A stretch of DNA of 64,000 nucleotides, taken from NCBI GenBank assembly GCA_039584255.1, contig JBDGYE010000009.1, forward strand, positions 1 to 64,000, written 5' to 3'. Positions within the stretch are counted from its first letter, which is position 1, and every line of letters starts with the position of its first letter. The stretch is from JBDGYE01 sp039584255. Its GTDB lineage: Bacteria; Gemmatimonadota; Gemmatimonadetes; Palauibacterales; Palauibacteraceae. Of this stretch, positions 1 to 8,660 are shown piece after piece. The notes under the pieces are model-generated. The model did no database searches, was not told the origin of the DNA, and saw nothing but the letters and a program-made list of their open reading frames with translations. Both the position numbers and the translations under genes were made by a program.

Positions 1-546
1 GGTCTGCGCCTGGCGGAGGAATACGGCATAGACCTCGTGCTGGAGGGTGTGGCCGAGGGCTGGATGCTCGCCGATCGTCTGGCGGATGTCGGCGTCCCGG
101 TGATCGTGAAGCCGCTGACCAACAGCCCCGGATTCAGCTCGCTCGGCGCCCGATTCGACAACGCCGCGCTCCTGCACAGCGCCGGGGTCGAGATCATCAT
201 CGGCGGATTCAGCTCCCACCGCGCGGGCTACGTGACCGTCGAGGCGGGAAACGCGGTCCGCTTCGGCCTGCCATGGGAGGCCGCCCTCCGGGCCCTGACA
301 CTGGCGCCGTCCGAGGCCTTCGGGGTGGCGGAAGCTTACGGATCGATCGAGGTGGGGAAGGCCGGAAACCTCGTCGTGTGGTCGGGCGACCCGTTCGAGC
401 TCTCGACTCACGCCGAGGCGGTAGTCATCCGAGGGCGTCGCGTGCCGAGTCGCTCCAGGCAGACCGAGCTGCTCGAGCGGTACCGGACCATCGACAGCCT
501 TCCCCCGGCCTACCGGGGCGGGCGCGAGCCGGGTCGAACACCGTAG
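1..546 (+). CDS. Amidohydrolase family protein, C-terminal part (imidazolonepropionase-like)
   Basis: The reading frame is open from the first base, so only the C-terminal 181 residues are visible. They carry the end of a metal-dependent amidohydrolase barrel: a run around residues 85-118 that resembles the family segment with an alanine-leucine-threonine-leucine core, followed by GSIEVGKAGNLVVWSGDPFE and an IRGRRV end strand, the usual composite beta-domain that closes these enzymes. In this family that tail is preceded by a barrel with the metal-binding histidines, which lie upstream of the window. The substrate cannot be told from the tail; imidazolone, cyclic amide or peptide-like compounds are all possible. 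A 262-base gap separates it from gyrA. Family call is firm, substrate unknown. Confidence 0.8.
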   Translation, partial: GLRLAEEYGIDLVLEGVAEGWMLADRLADVGVPVIVKPLTNSPGFSSLGARFDNAALLHSAGVEIIIGGFSSHRAGYVTVEAGNAVRFGLPWEAALRALTLAPSEAFGVAEAYGSIEVGKAGNLVVWSGDPFELSTHAEAVVIRGRRVPSRSRQTELLERYRTIDSLPPAYRGGREPGRTP

Positions 547-808
547 ATACAAGACGGGCCCAGGGGCCCACCCGAGAAGGCGCCTCCCGGGCCTCTGCAT
601 GGCATGGTTTGGGAGGACCTCCAGCGGTCGCGAAAACACCCCCGAACGGCTATTATTCATAGGTTATGCCGAGACCGTGCCGGCGCGGCGTCCGGGCGGC
701 ACGGTGGACCCGCCACGGGCCCAGTTTCCAGGACAAACCCAGCGCGCTCCCGAACGCCGGGCCGGCCTGCCGCGGCGGAGCGCATCCCGTTACCAGCGCG
801 ACGGATAA

Positions 809-3340
809 ATGGAGACGGACGGAAGGAACGAGCGTATCGAGCAGCGCCTGCTCGAGGACGAGATGAGGGAGGCGTTCATCGACTACTCGATGAGCGTGAT
901 CGTTCAGAGAGCGCTGCCCGATGTAAGGGACGGCCTGAAGCCTGTTCATCGACGCATCCTGTACGCGATGCACGAGCTCGGACTGGCGCCGAACCGGCCC
1001 TACAAGAAGAGCGCGACGGTGGTGGGCGACGTCCTCGGCAAGTACCACCCCCACGGGGACTCGGCCGTATACGATTCCCTGGTGCGCATGGTCCAGGACT
1101 TCTCGCTGCACTACCCCCTGATCGACGGTCAGGGGAACTTCGGATCCATCGATGGCGACGGAGCCGCCGCGTACCGGTATACGGAGGCCCGGCTCGCGCC
1201 CCTCGCCACGGAGATGCTCTCGGAGATCGACCGCGAGACCGTGGACTTCGTCCCCAACTTCGACGATCGGCTCCAGGAGCCCACCGTGCTCCCGGCCAAG
1301 CCGCCGAACCTTCTCATCAACGGGTCCTCCGGGATCGCCGTCGGCATGGCTACCAACATCCCGCCGCACAATCTCGGCGAGGTCGTGGCGGCCTGCGATC
1401 TCTTGATCGACAGTCCGGACACGACGCTGGACCAGCTCCTGCAAGTGATCCAGGGACCGGACTTCCCGACAGGCGGCCTAGTCTACGGAATGGACGGTAT
1501 CCGCGAGGCCTACACGAACGGCCGCGGCCGCGTCATCATGCGCGCCCGAGCCGATCTAGAGGAGCGTGAGCACAGCGGCGAGAGGATCGTCGTTACCGAG
1601 ATACCTTTCATGGTGAACAAGAGCCGCCTGGTGGAGCAGATCGCCCAACTCGTGCGCGACCGGCGGATCGAGGACATCTCGGACCTGCGGGACGAGTCGG
1701 ATCGCGATGGGATCCGGATCGTTATCGACCTCAAACGGGATGCCATCCCGCAGATCGTGCTGAACCAGCTGTACAAGCACACGCAGATGCAGTCCACATT
1801 CGGCGTGATCATGCTGGCCCTGGTGGGCGGCGTACCGAAGGTGATGGGCCTGCGGACGATCCTGTTGCACTTCCTCGATCATCGTCACGTCGTCGTCGTC
1901 CGACGCAGCGAGCACGACCTGCGGGCGGCCAAGGAGCGCGAGCACATTCTGGAAGGCCTGAAGATCGCCGTCGACAACATCGATGAGGTCGTTCAGATCA
2001 TCCGGAAGTCGAAGGACGCTCCGCAGGCCTCCCAGCGACTGCGGAAGCGATTCGAACTCACCGTGAAGCAGGCGGATGCGATACTGGCGATGCGCCTCAG
2101 CCGGCTTACGGGCCTCGAGATCGAGAAGCTGGAAGTCGAGTTGGGGGAAGTCCGCGAGCAGATCGCGGGCCTGGAGGAGCTACTGGCGTCGCGCGACCTT
2201 CGGATGGAGGTGATTCGCGACGAGCTGCGCGAGATGGCGGCCAAGTACGGTGACGAGCGCCGAACCGAGATCGTGGACTCCGCGATAAGCTTCCGGGCCG
2301 AGGATCTGATAGCCGAGGAGCAGATGGTGATCACCGTCAGTCACCAGGGCTACATCAAGCGGATCGCTCCCGCCGTCTACCGCCAGCAGCGCCGGGGTGG
2401 CAGGGGCATCGCCGGAATGGACACGAAAGAGGAAGACTGGGTCGAGCACCTCTTTCTCGCCTCCACCCACGACTACCTGTGCGTGTTCACGGCCGGGGGG
2501 CAGGTCTACTGGCTCAAGGTTCACCAGATCCCGCTCGCGTCGCGTACCTCGCGGGGCAAGCCGATCGTCAACCTCCTGAACATCTCCAGGGACGAGAAGA
2601 TCGCCTCTATCGTCCGGGTACGGGACTTCGAACCGGAACGATACCTTCTCTTTGCCACCCGGCACGGGCTGGTCAAGAAGACCAGCCTGGCGGCCTACTC
2701 CAACGTGCGGTCTGTGGGAATCAACGCCATCAACGTCGTCGAGGGCGACCGGCTTATCGACGTTCAGCTCACCGACGGCCACAACGATGTCATCCTGGCG
2801 ACCCGGCATGGGATGGCCATTCGCTTCCCGGAGGCCGACGTGAGGAAGATGGGCAGGGCGACCAGAGGAGTGAGGGGAATCAACCTCGTGGACGGAGACG
2901 AGGTCATCGGGATGGTCGTGGTCCGTGAAGGTGCCAGCCTGCTCTCGGCGACCCGCCAGGGAATGGGCAAGCGCACCAGGGTGGAGGATTACCGTCCGCA
3001 GCGTAGGGCGGGGAAGGGACTGATCAACTTCCGGACCACCGATAAGACTGGGGAGGTGATGGCGGTGAAAGAGGTGACGGCCGAGGACGAGTTGATGCTC
3101 GTGACCCGCGGAGGCGTCATCAACCGCCAGCACTCCAGCGAGATAAGGGTCATCGGTAGGGCCACGCAGGGAGTGCGGCTAATATCCCTGGACGAGGGCG
3201 ACGAGTTGATGGACGTGGCCAAGATCGCCACCGAAATCGCTGACGAAGAGGACGACGGGGTGCCGACGGACGAGACCAGCGAGCGCCCGGAGACAGAAGA
3301 GCGGGCCGTAGCCGGAGAACCGGCCGACAGCGAGTCCTGA
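809..3340 (+). CDS. gyrA: DNA gyrase subunit A
   Basis: 843 residues, close to the usual GyrA length. It is the breakage-reunion subunit of gyrase, which with GyrB introduces negative supercoils. The N-terminal winged-helix/tower region begins at about residue 18 (EAFIDYSMSVIVQRALPDVR). The catalytic tyrosine is Y124 in the AAYRYTEARL motif. The quinolone-resistance region reads PHGDSAVYD with S85 and D89, the sensitive-type residues. A GyrA box (QRRGGRG) occurs at about residues 527-533 at the start of the six-bladed C-terminal beta-pinwheel, which marks this as GyrA rather than ParC. The tail is acidic. There is no gyrB next to it. ATG 809 is the only start giving the normal N terminus. A TATTAT at 651-656 could be a -10 box, but no good -35 accompanies it. 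Confidence 0.96.
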   Translation: METDGRNERIEQRLLEDEMREAFIDYSMSVIVQRALPDVRDGLKPVHRRILYAMHELGLAPNRPYKKSATVVGDVLGKYHPHGDSAVYDSLVRMVQDFSLHYPLIDGQGNFGSIDGDGAAAYRYTEARLAPLATEMLSEIDRETVDFVPNFDDRLQEPTVLPAKPPNLLINGSSGIAVGMATNIPPHNLGEVVAACDLLIDSPDTTLDQLLQVIQGPDFPTGGLVYGMDGIREAYTNGRGRVIMRARADLEEREHSGERIVVTEIPFMVNKSRLVEQIAQLVRDRRIEDISDLRDESDRDGIRIVIDLKRDAIPQIVLNQLYKHTQMQSTFGVIMLALVGGVPKVMGLRTILLHFLDHRHVVVVRRSEHDLRAAKEREHILEGLKIAVDNIDEVVQIIRKSKDAPQASQRLRKRFELTVKQADAILAMRLSRLTGLEIEKLEVELGEVREQIAGLEELLASRDLRMEVIRDELREMAAKYGDERRTEIVDSAISFRAEDLIAEEQMVITVSHQGYIKRIAPAVYRQQRRGGRGIAGMDTKEEDWVEHLFLASTHDYLCVFTAGGQVYWLKVHQIPLASRTSRGKPIVNLLNISRDEKIASIVRVRDFEPERYLLFATRHGLVKKTSLAAYSNVRSVGINAINVVEGDRLIDVQLTDGHNDVILATRHGMAIRFPEADVRKMGRATRGVRGINLVDGDEVIGMVVVREGASLLSATRQGMGKRTRVEDYRPQRRAGKGLINFRTTDKTGEVMAVKEVTAEDELMLVTRGGVINRQHSSEIRVIGRATQGVRLISLDEGDELMDVAKIATEIADEEDDGVPTDETSERPETEERAVAGEPADSES

Positions 3341-3341
3341 G

Positions 3342-4367
3342 ATGTGGAGCGGCTACACGAACGGCGCCGTGCTGCCTAGCCTCCAACTCGTAGACCTGGA
3401 GACGATCCGTGACGCGGGTCACCGGATAGCGGGAGCGGTTCGCCGGACCCCGCTGCTGCCGGTGGCGTGGGGGGATGCCGGCCTCGGGCCATCTCCCCGC
3501 AGGGGAAGCCTGTGGCTGAAGTGCGAGTGCCTCCAGTTCGCCGGCGCATTCAAGCTTCGCGGCGCATACAACTTCATGGCCAGCCTCGACCCGGCAGCCA
3601 GGTCGGCCGGCGTCATCACGTACTCGTCCGGAAACCACGCACAGGGAGTGGCCTGGGCGGCCCGTGCGTTCGGAGTCCCCGCCACGGTCGTCATGCCGGT
3701 CGACGCTCCGGGCATAAAGGTAGAGGCTGTGCGGCGCCTCGGCGCCCGTCTGGAGCAGGTGGGGACGACGACGATCGATCGGAAGGCGCGCGCCGAGGCG
3801 ATCCTGGCAGAGCGCGGGGGTACAATGGTGCCTCCGCGCATCATAGCCGGTCAGGGCACGGTGGGCGTGGAGATCTTCGAACAGCTGACGGAAGCAACGA
3901 GTCGGGCGCTGCTGGACGGCGATCTTCGCCTCGTGGCGGTGCCCATCGGCGGCGGCGGCCTCATATCCGGGGTGGCCGCGGCGCTCAGGGCTCTGGTGCC
4001 TGACGCTCGAATCGTGGGAGTGGAGCCGGAAGGCGCGGCGAAAATGAGCCAGTCGCTGGAGGCGGGCCGGCCGATCACGCTCGAGACGATCGATACGATC
4101 GCGGACGGCCTGAAGCCGGTACGTCCCGGGGATCTCACGTTCGCGCACTGCCGTGAGCTGGTGGATGAGGTCGTGACGGTTCCCGACGGCGCGATCCGGG
4201 ACGCGGTGTTGTGGTGCTATGGGCGGCGGTTGGTTGTCGAGCCTAGCGGGGCCGCGACGGTAGCGGCACTGGCGACCGGAGCTGTCGTGCCGCCCGACGA
4301 TGGCGACACCGTGGTCGTGCTTTCAGGGGGGAACCTGGACCCGGGACTTCTACGGGAATGGCTGTAG
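3342..4367 (+). CDS. PLP-dependent threonine/serine ammonia-lyase family enzyme
   Basis: 341-residue fold-type II pyridoxal-phosphate enzyme. The Schiff-base lysine is K71 in the FKLRGA motif, the substrate loop is SSGNHAQG at about residues 97-104, and the phosphate-binding glycine loop is GGGGLISG near residue 201. Such enzymes deaminate threonine or serine to 2-oxo acids, deaminate threo-3-hydroxyaspartate, or racemise serine. There is no C-terminal ACT regulatory domain, so it is the short, catabolic or racemase-like form rather than the isoleucine-feedback-inhibited IlvA. It starts one base after the gyrA stop, and GTG 3369 is an alternative start. Its end overlaps the next frame. Exact substrate is not decided by the sequence. 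Confidence 0.85.
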   Translation: MWSGYTNGAVLPSLQLVDLETIRDAGHRIAGAVRRTPLLPVAWGDAGLGPSPRRGSLWLKCECLQFAGAFKLRGAYNFMASLDPAARSAGVITYSSGNHAQGVAWAARAFGVPATVVMPVDAPGIKVEAVRRLGARLEQVGTTTIDRKARAEAILAERGGTMVPPRIIAGQGTVGVEIFEQLTEATSRALLDGDLRLVAVPIGGGGLISGVAAALRALVPDARIVGVEPEGAAKMSQSLEAGRPITLETIDTIADGLKPVRPGDLTFAHCRELVDEVVTVPDGAIRDAVLWCYGRRLVVEPSGAATVAALATGAVVPPDDGDTVVVLSGGNLDPGLLREWL

Positions 4368-4402
4368 AGAGGCGTGACATAGAGTCAGGGAGGAAGCGTA
4401 GA

Positions 4403-5149
4403 GTGAGCGACTTTTTCATAGCTGTCACGGCCCCGGTGCGGGAGGACGAGATCGGGATGCCCGGCGTCGTCCTGGAGGAGGGATACCTGGCGGCGATGAG
4501 AGTGGCGGGGGGGCTGCCCCTGGTCCTCTCTCCCGCGTCCGAGCCGGAGGTTCGGGATCGCCTGTTCGGCCTGTCGAGCGGACTCATGCTCACGGGGGGC
4601 GAGGACCTCGACCCTGCCGCCTACGGAGAGCAGCCGGACGGAGCAAGGCGGATCTCGCCGCTGCGCGACACGATGGAGATCGAGTTGGTCCGCGGGGCGA
4701 TCGAGCGAGGGATGCCTGTGCTGGCCATCTGCAGAGGAGTACAGCTCCTCAACGTGGCCCTCGGCGGGACGCTCTACCAGGACCTGGAGACGCACTGGAG
4801 CGACAGCATAGATCACGACCGGTATCGGGAGTTCGGTGGGTCGATTCACTCCATCCGACCCGACGGAGTCCGGCAACTGGCGGGAGTGCTGAACGGTGAG
4901 GAGTTCGATCAGAACTCGGCACACCATCAGGGCATCAAGGACATTGCGTCGGGCCTGCGTCCGGTGGCCTGGGCCCCGGACGGCCTGGTGGAGGCAGTGG
5001 AGTGCCGGGAGCCGTGCGACGGGTGGACCGTCGGCGTACAGTGGCATCCGGAACGGAAGCTGGACGACCGGAGCGGAACGAACCGTCGTCTGTTTCAGCG
5101 GTTCGGCGAGGAGATTCTGAGAAAACGGGTTGGGGATCCGTGCCCCTGA
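4403..5149 (+). CDS. Gamma-glutamyl-gamma-aminobutyrate hydrolase-like class I amidotransferase (peptidase C26)
   Basis: A stand-alone glutamine-amidotransferase-fold hydrolase. With GTG 4403 as start it has 248 residues, typical for the PuuD/peptidase C26 family, which cleaves gamma-glutamyl amide bonds. The catalytic triad is visible: nucleophile C110 in LAICRGVQLLNVALGG, and H215 and E217 in GVQWHPE. GTG 4403 is preferred because a GGGAGG ribosome-binding site lies at 4388-4393 with good spacing. An in-frame ATG at 4358 overlaps the previous gene by 10 bases and would add 15 charged residues. The downstream HAD gene overlaps it, so the set is probably one transcript. The substrate (gamma-Glu-GABA or another gamma-glutamyl compound) is inferred from the family only. 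Confidence 0.85.
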   Translation: MSDFFIAVTAPVREDEIGMPGVVLEEGYLAAMRVAGGLPLVLSPASEPEVRDRLFGLSSGLMLTGGEDLDPAAYGEQPDGARRISPLRDTMEIELVRGAIERGMPVLAICRGVQLLNVALGGTLYQDLETHWSDSIDHDRYREFGGSIHSIRPDGVRQLAGVLNGEEFDQNSAHHQGIKDIASGLRPVAWAPDGLVEAVECREPCDGWTVGVQWHPERKLDDRSGTNRRLFQRFGEEILRKRVGDPCP

Positions 5150-5844
5150 GACACCGGCTGCTGTTGTTCGACATCGACGGAACGCTAGTGAACACCCTGG
5201 GCGCAGGCCGATCCGCCATCTTCACGGCGATGACGGAGGTCTATGGCGAGACCGGACCGATCGACGGCTTCCGCTTTCACGGGAAGACGGACCCGGCCAT
5301 AGTGCGGGGACTCCTGCGGGCCGCAGGCCACGGCGACACCTGGATCGAGCGGGGCTTCGACCGCCTCTGGGAACGTTATTACGAGGAGCTCGAGAACGAG
5401 CTCGCTGCTCGCGACGGCCGGGTTTTCACCTACCCGGGCGTCACAGACCTCTTGGAGCGCCTCGGCTCCGACGATCGTTTCTGCCTCGGCCTCGTAACGG
5501 GCAACATGGAGCGCGGCGCCTGGCAGAAGTTGCGGGCGTGCGGACTCGACGACCATTTCGGCTTCGGTGCCTTCGGCTCCGATTCAGAGCACCGCGAGGA
5601 TCTGCCGCCTCTCGCTCGAGACAGGGCGGAGGCCAGCCTGGGAAGGTCTTTCGTGCTCGGGGAGGCCATCGTCGTGGGCGACACCCCCGAGGACATCAAC
5701 TGCGCGAGGGTAAGCGGAGCCCGGGTCCTGGCGGTGGCTACGGGGCGCAACTCGATCGACGAGTTGGCCGAGCACAATCCCGATGCGGTCGTCTCCGATC
5801 TGTCGGACACGAACCTCGTGATGCGGATACTCTCAGATGACTAG
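5140..5844 (+). CDS. HAD-superfamily phosphatase (phosphoglycolate phosphatase-like)
   Basis: 235 residues. The HAD motifs are in order: motif I FDIDGTLVNT near residue 10 with nucleophile Asp and acid/base Asp, motif II LVTGN, and the motif III/IV region ending IVVGDTPEDINCA with the metal-binding Asp pair. An alpha-helical cap lies between motifs I and II, as in phosphoglycolate phosphatase/beta-phosphoglucomutase-type enzymes. GTG 5140 is chosen because the frame upstream is only the shadow of the preceding gene. It overlaps that gene by 10 bases, which suggests translational coupling. Substrate is unknown: a small phosphorylated metabolite is likely, and phosphoglycolate is only one option. 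Confidence 0.82.
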   Translation: MPLRHRLLLFDIDGTLVNTLGAGRSAIFTAMTEVYGETGPIDGFRFHGKTDPAIVRGLLRAAGHGDTWIERGFDRLWERYYEELENELAARDGRVFTYPGVTDLLERLGSDDRFCLGLVTGNMERGAWQKLRACGLDDHFGFGAFGSDSEHREDLPPLARDRAEASLGRSFVLGEAIVVGDTPEDINCARVSGARVLAVATGRNSIDELAEHNPDAVVSDLSDTNLVMRILSDD

Positions 5845-7243
5845 CGGCTCCGTCATCCTGGACGTGTTCGTGGAAGGCCTCGGGGTCCGCCGTGACGCTC
5901 GACTCACCCTGACTACGACCTCCATCCTGTGCGACGAGATCTCCGTTCCGTACGGAGACGTGTTCTGGCTCTCCCGGCGTGCGGGAATGCTCATGGTCTT
6001 CGCCGGGTGGGTGACGCTGGCGGTGAAAGGCTCATCACAGGAGCTCGATCGGCTCTACCAGCAGATGACGACTAGTGTCGACGTGACAGAGCTCCGGCGC
6101 AGCATCGTTCGCCAGCTCGGCCACGAGGTCGTTCTCTTTACGGGAGGCTGCGCGGCCAACGGGACCATCGGCGGCCGGAAGGTCGGTGGCCTCTTCGTGG
6201 CGGCGGCGACGCGTCGCGCGCTCTACTTACTGTCGGGAGGACGGCAGCTCTCGGTCGAGTGGCCCGCCCGGGCCGCGCGCAGAAGGCCCGCGCGCAGCGC
6301 CGATCGGGGCGACCACGACTCGGACTATCTGGCTGTTTCGCGTGGTGATACGTCTCTGACCGTTCGCTACCTGTTTCCCGAGGAGTTGGGAGCGGTCCTG
6401 TTCGCGGCCTCCAAGCAGCCGCAAGAGCCGGCCGTCGGAAGGCCGCTGGAGCTGTTCAGCCGACGAGAGGTGTCGCCGCCGACTCCGGCCGACCTGCCAG
6501 AGTTCTCTCTCGCCGCCGGCTCGCTACAGGAAGTGGCCGAGCGCGCGGCGGCCAACGTCCCCGGTGAGCTGTGCGCCCAGGCTTTGCTCGAGCCCTATTA
6601 CTTCGAGACCCACTTTCTCGAGCTGGGCGAGATCGCCCTGGGCCCGCTGCTGCTGAGGAAGTCGGCGGCCTCCAGTGCCGACAGTCTGCACAGGGCCGTC
6701 AAGGCGATGAACGCCGGCGGCTTGCAGGACGACACGCGGGCTGCGGTGGCCACCGCCTCCGACCGCATGCTGGCCGCGTACGACGCCGAGCTGAAGCGGC
6801 TGCTGGCTCTCAAACGGGTTGCACCTCGACAGGAGAAGGAGTTCCAGATCCCGCCGGTGGAGCGTGCGGCCCTGGCCGCTCGCATGCAGGCGCCGTTCGA
6901 CCGGCTGTGGGGACGCTTCGAGGGACTGGCGGAGCAGGAGACCGAGCTCATCCGACGGCTGGCCACACTCGATGCCGGCCCGCCCGATGAGGATGACACC
7001 GAGGTAAGGGAGGCGGCGGAGGAATGGCGCGCGACTCTAAGCCGGCTGGACAGCGGCTACGACGGGGCGTGGCGCGAGCTGGTGGAGGAGATCGAGCGGA
7101 GCTGGTCCACGGAGCTGCTGCCGCGACTCACCCACATCAATGAGGCTGAGCGACGCCGCGTGCCTGAGTGGGTCCAACTCGCGGCCCTAGCCTTCATGAC
7201 CCTTCTGCTGGCGGCGGCGCTCGTATTCGTGGTGTTCGGCTGA
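5837..7243 (+). CDS. Unknown tail-anchored protein with possible PH-like N-terminal domain
   Basis: 468 residues; I do not recognise a named family. The first ~75 residues are beta-rich (VILDVFVEGLGVRRDARLTL, then SVPYGDVFWLSRRAGMLMVF) and end in a helix, which resembles a small pleckstrin-homology or GRAM-like barrel. The middle is Ala/Glu/Arg-rich and strongly helical. A single hydrophobic segment lies at about residues 446-467, just before the stop, so the protein is probably tail-anchored with its bulk in the cytoplasm. There is no signal peptide. The start ATG overlaps the HAD gene stop by 8 bases, so it is probably cotranscribed with the upstream metabolic genes. Function unknown. Confidence 0.7.
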   Translation: MTSGSVILDVFVEGLGVRRDARLTLTTTSILCDEISVPYGDVFWLSRRAGMLMVFAGWVTLAVKGSSQELDRLYQQMTTSVDVTELRRSIVRQLGHEVVLFTGGCAANGTIGGRKVGGLFVAAATRRALYLLSGGRQLSVEWPARAARRRPARSADRGDHDSDYLAVSRGDTSLTVRYLFPEELGAVLFAASKQPQEPAVGRPLELFSRREVSPPTPADLPEFSLAAGSLQEVAERAAANVPGELCAQALLEPYYFETHFLELGEIALGPLLLRKSAASSADSLHRAVKAMNAGGLQDDTRAAVATASDRMLAAYDAELKRLLALKRVAPRQEKEFQIPPVERAALAARMQAPFDRLWGRFEGLAEQETELIRRLATLDAGPPDEDDTEVREAAEEWRATLSRLDSGYDGAWRELVEEIERSWSTELLPRLTHINEAERRRVPEWVQLAALAFMTLLLAAALVFVVFG

Positions 7244-7360
7244 TTCGCGCGGGGTGGGGGTCGTCGACTCGCGCCGGCCCCCCCGGACGCTATGTTGGGG
7301 AGCCTTTCCCGATCCGGGGGTAAGACGGCTCGTAACGCAGGCGACTCAAGGAGATGGATT

Positions 7361-8110
7361 TTGGCGACGAAGAACGTGCAATCCGCCGGCCGGGCAAGCG
7401 CCGGCGGCAGGAAAGGCGGAGACGGTAAGGGCGGACACCGATTCCTGCTGGCCGTCGCCGCCGTGGCGGTCGCAGGCATCGTCGGCATCCTGGTGGCCCG
7501 TGGCTCGGGCGGCGAGTCCGAGGCACCGGTGCTGAGCGTTGCCGAGACCACGGCCGTCGAGGCCGATCCCGCGGCAGGGAAGGCCATCGGGCCGGAGGAC
7601 GCTTCGATAGTGATCATGGAGTTCTCGGATTACCTGTGCCCGCACTGCCGGACCTTCAACTCGCTCACGGGCAAGCTACTCCGGCAGAACTACGCGCAGG
7701 ATGGCGGACCTCTTCGCTGGGTCTCCTATGAGTTCCCGCTTTGGCCGGAGTCGGTGCTTCCGGCGCTGGCAGCCAGGTGCGCGGACGAGCAGGGAAGATA
7801 CTGGGACTTTCACGATCTGCTGTTCGCCCGTGTCGATAGCTGGCGGAGCGAGCGTGCGCCAACCCGGAAGTTCGCTGGCTATGCTCGCGACCTGGGGCTG
7901 GACGGAGACACGTTCGACGCGTGCATGGCGGAGCAGAGAACGATGTCGAGCCTGATGGCCTCACGCAAATACGGCGAACAGCTGGGCGTCGGTTCGACGC
8001 CGACGCTCTTCGTGGACGGTGAGCTCCTGCCCCACGGCGAAGCGTACGGTTACGAGAACCTCGAGCGGGCGATCCTCGCCGCCGCGGAGGGAGGCGGGTC
8101 AGCCGAGTAG
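7361..8110 (+). CDS. Membrane-anchored DsbA-like thiol:disulfide oxidoreductase
   Basis: 249 residues from TTG 7361, which has an AAGGAG ribosome-binding site at 7348-7353; an in-frame ATG at 7292 lacks one. The N terminus is short and basic, followed by one membrane helix (about residues 28-46), putting the rest outside the cytoplasmic membrane. The thioredoxin fold carries the active-site CPHC (C93 and C96) in DYLCPHCRTFN, an inserted helical domain, and the cis-proline loop GSTPTLFVDG. This is the DsbA/thioredoxin_4 class that makes disulfide bonds in exported proteins. The next gene, 3 bases after the stop, is a VKOR homologue, the usual reoxidant of such enzymes in bacteria without DsbB, so the two probably form one disulfide-forming pair. 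Confidence 0.87.
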   Translation: MATKNVQSAGRASAGGRKGGDGKGGHRFLLAVAAVAVAGIVGILVARGSGGESEAPVLSVAETTAVEADPAAGKAIGPEDASIVIMEFSDYLCPHCRTFNSLTGKLLRQNYAQDGGPLRWVSYEFPLWPESVLPALAARCADEQGRYWDFHDLLFARVDSWRSERAPTRKFAGYARDLGLDGDTFDACMAEQRTMSSLMASRKYGEQLGVGSTPTLFVDGELLPHGEAYGYENLERAILAAAEGGGSAE

Positions 8111-8113
8111 CCG

Positions 8114-8566
8114 ATGCGCTACGACACCCGTCTGAGAGGAACAGTGCTTCTGGCTCTCGCCGGGCTCTTCGTGGCGCTGTACCTGCTTCTCTATCACATG
8201 GGTTTCTACGGTGCCTTGGTATGCGGCCCCGGTTCCTGTGACGTGGTTCAGGGATCGAAGTACGCACGTTTCCTGGGTCTTCCCGTCCCCGGCTGGGGAG
8301 TGGCCTGGTATGCCGGCGTCTTCACCCTGGGCCTGGCCGCGCTGCATCCGCGGTTCGAGGAGGAGCAGTGGCCCTACCGGCTGCTGTCGCTCGCCGCGAC
8401 CGGTGGCCTCGCCTTCTCGGCCTATCTCACCGTGGTGGAGCTCTTCGTGCTCCGCGCCGTCTGCATGTGGTGCGTGATCAGCGCCGTCATCACGCTCCTG
8501 ATCTTCGTTCTCCTCTCGCCGTGGCGAGCGCCCGGATCGTACAGGGAGGTCGGGAGCCAGGCCTGA
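8114..8566 (+). CDS. Vitamin K epoxide reductase (VKOR) family membrane protein
   Basis: 150-residue, four-helix membrane protein. Both VKOR cysteine pairs are present: a loop pair C37/C42 in VCGPGSCDVV and the quinone-site CXXC C117/C120 in CMWC inside the last helices. Bacterial VKOR homologues pass electrons from a DsbA-like partner to quinone. The gene begins 3 bases after the DsbA-like gene, which supports partnership. Length is that of the bare VKOR domain with no fused thioredoxin, so the partner is expected in trans. A strong hairpin follows the stop. Confidence 0.92.
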   Translation: MRYDTRLRGTVLLALAGLFVALYLLLYHMGFYGALVCGPGSCDVVQGSKYARFLGLPVPGWGVAWYAGVFTLGLAALHPRFEEEQWPYRLLSLAATGGLAFSAYLTVVELFVLRAVCMWCVISAVITLLIFVLLSPWRAPGSYREVGSQA

Positions 8567-8604
8567 GACGCCCGGCCTGCCGCTCTCGTTTGCCAGATGA
8601 AGAA

Positions 8605-8635
8605 GAGCGGCCGACCTTTCAGCGGTCGGCCGCTC
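8605..8635. terminator. Bidirectional hairpin terminator
   Basis: A perfect 12-bp stem (8605-8616 with 8624-8635) with a 7-base loop lies between two convergent genes, the VKOR gene ending at 8566 and the sigma factor gene ending at 8661. There is no strong T-tract on the plus side. On the minus side the stem is followed by a T-rich TTCTTCAT. Placement and stem strength support a shared terminator. Confidence 0.8.
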
Positions 8636-8660
8636 CTAGTCCTGCGGGGTTTAGGCCAGC

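Noticed and set aside
547..808. Small gene or structured RNA between the amidohydrolase and gyrA
   Set aside because: The open frames are GC-driven and lack ribosome-binding sites; only a weak -10 (TATTAT) and a short GGGCC/GGCCC hairpin are seen.
809..3340. Topoisomerase IV subunit ParC
   Set aside because: A GyrA box (QRRGGRG) and full-length C-terminal pinwheel favour GyrA.
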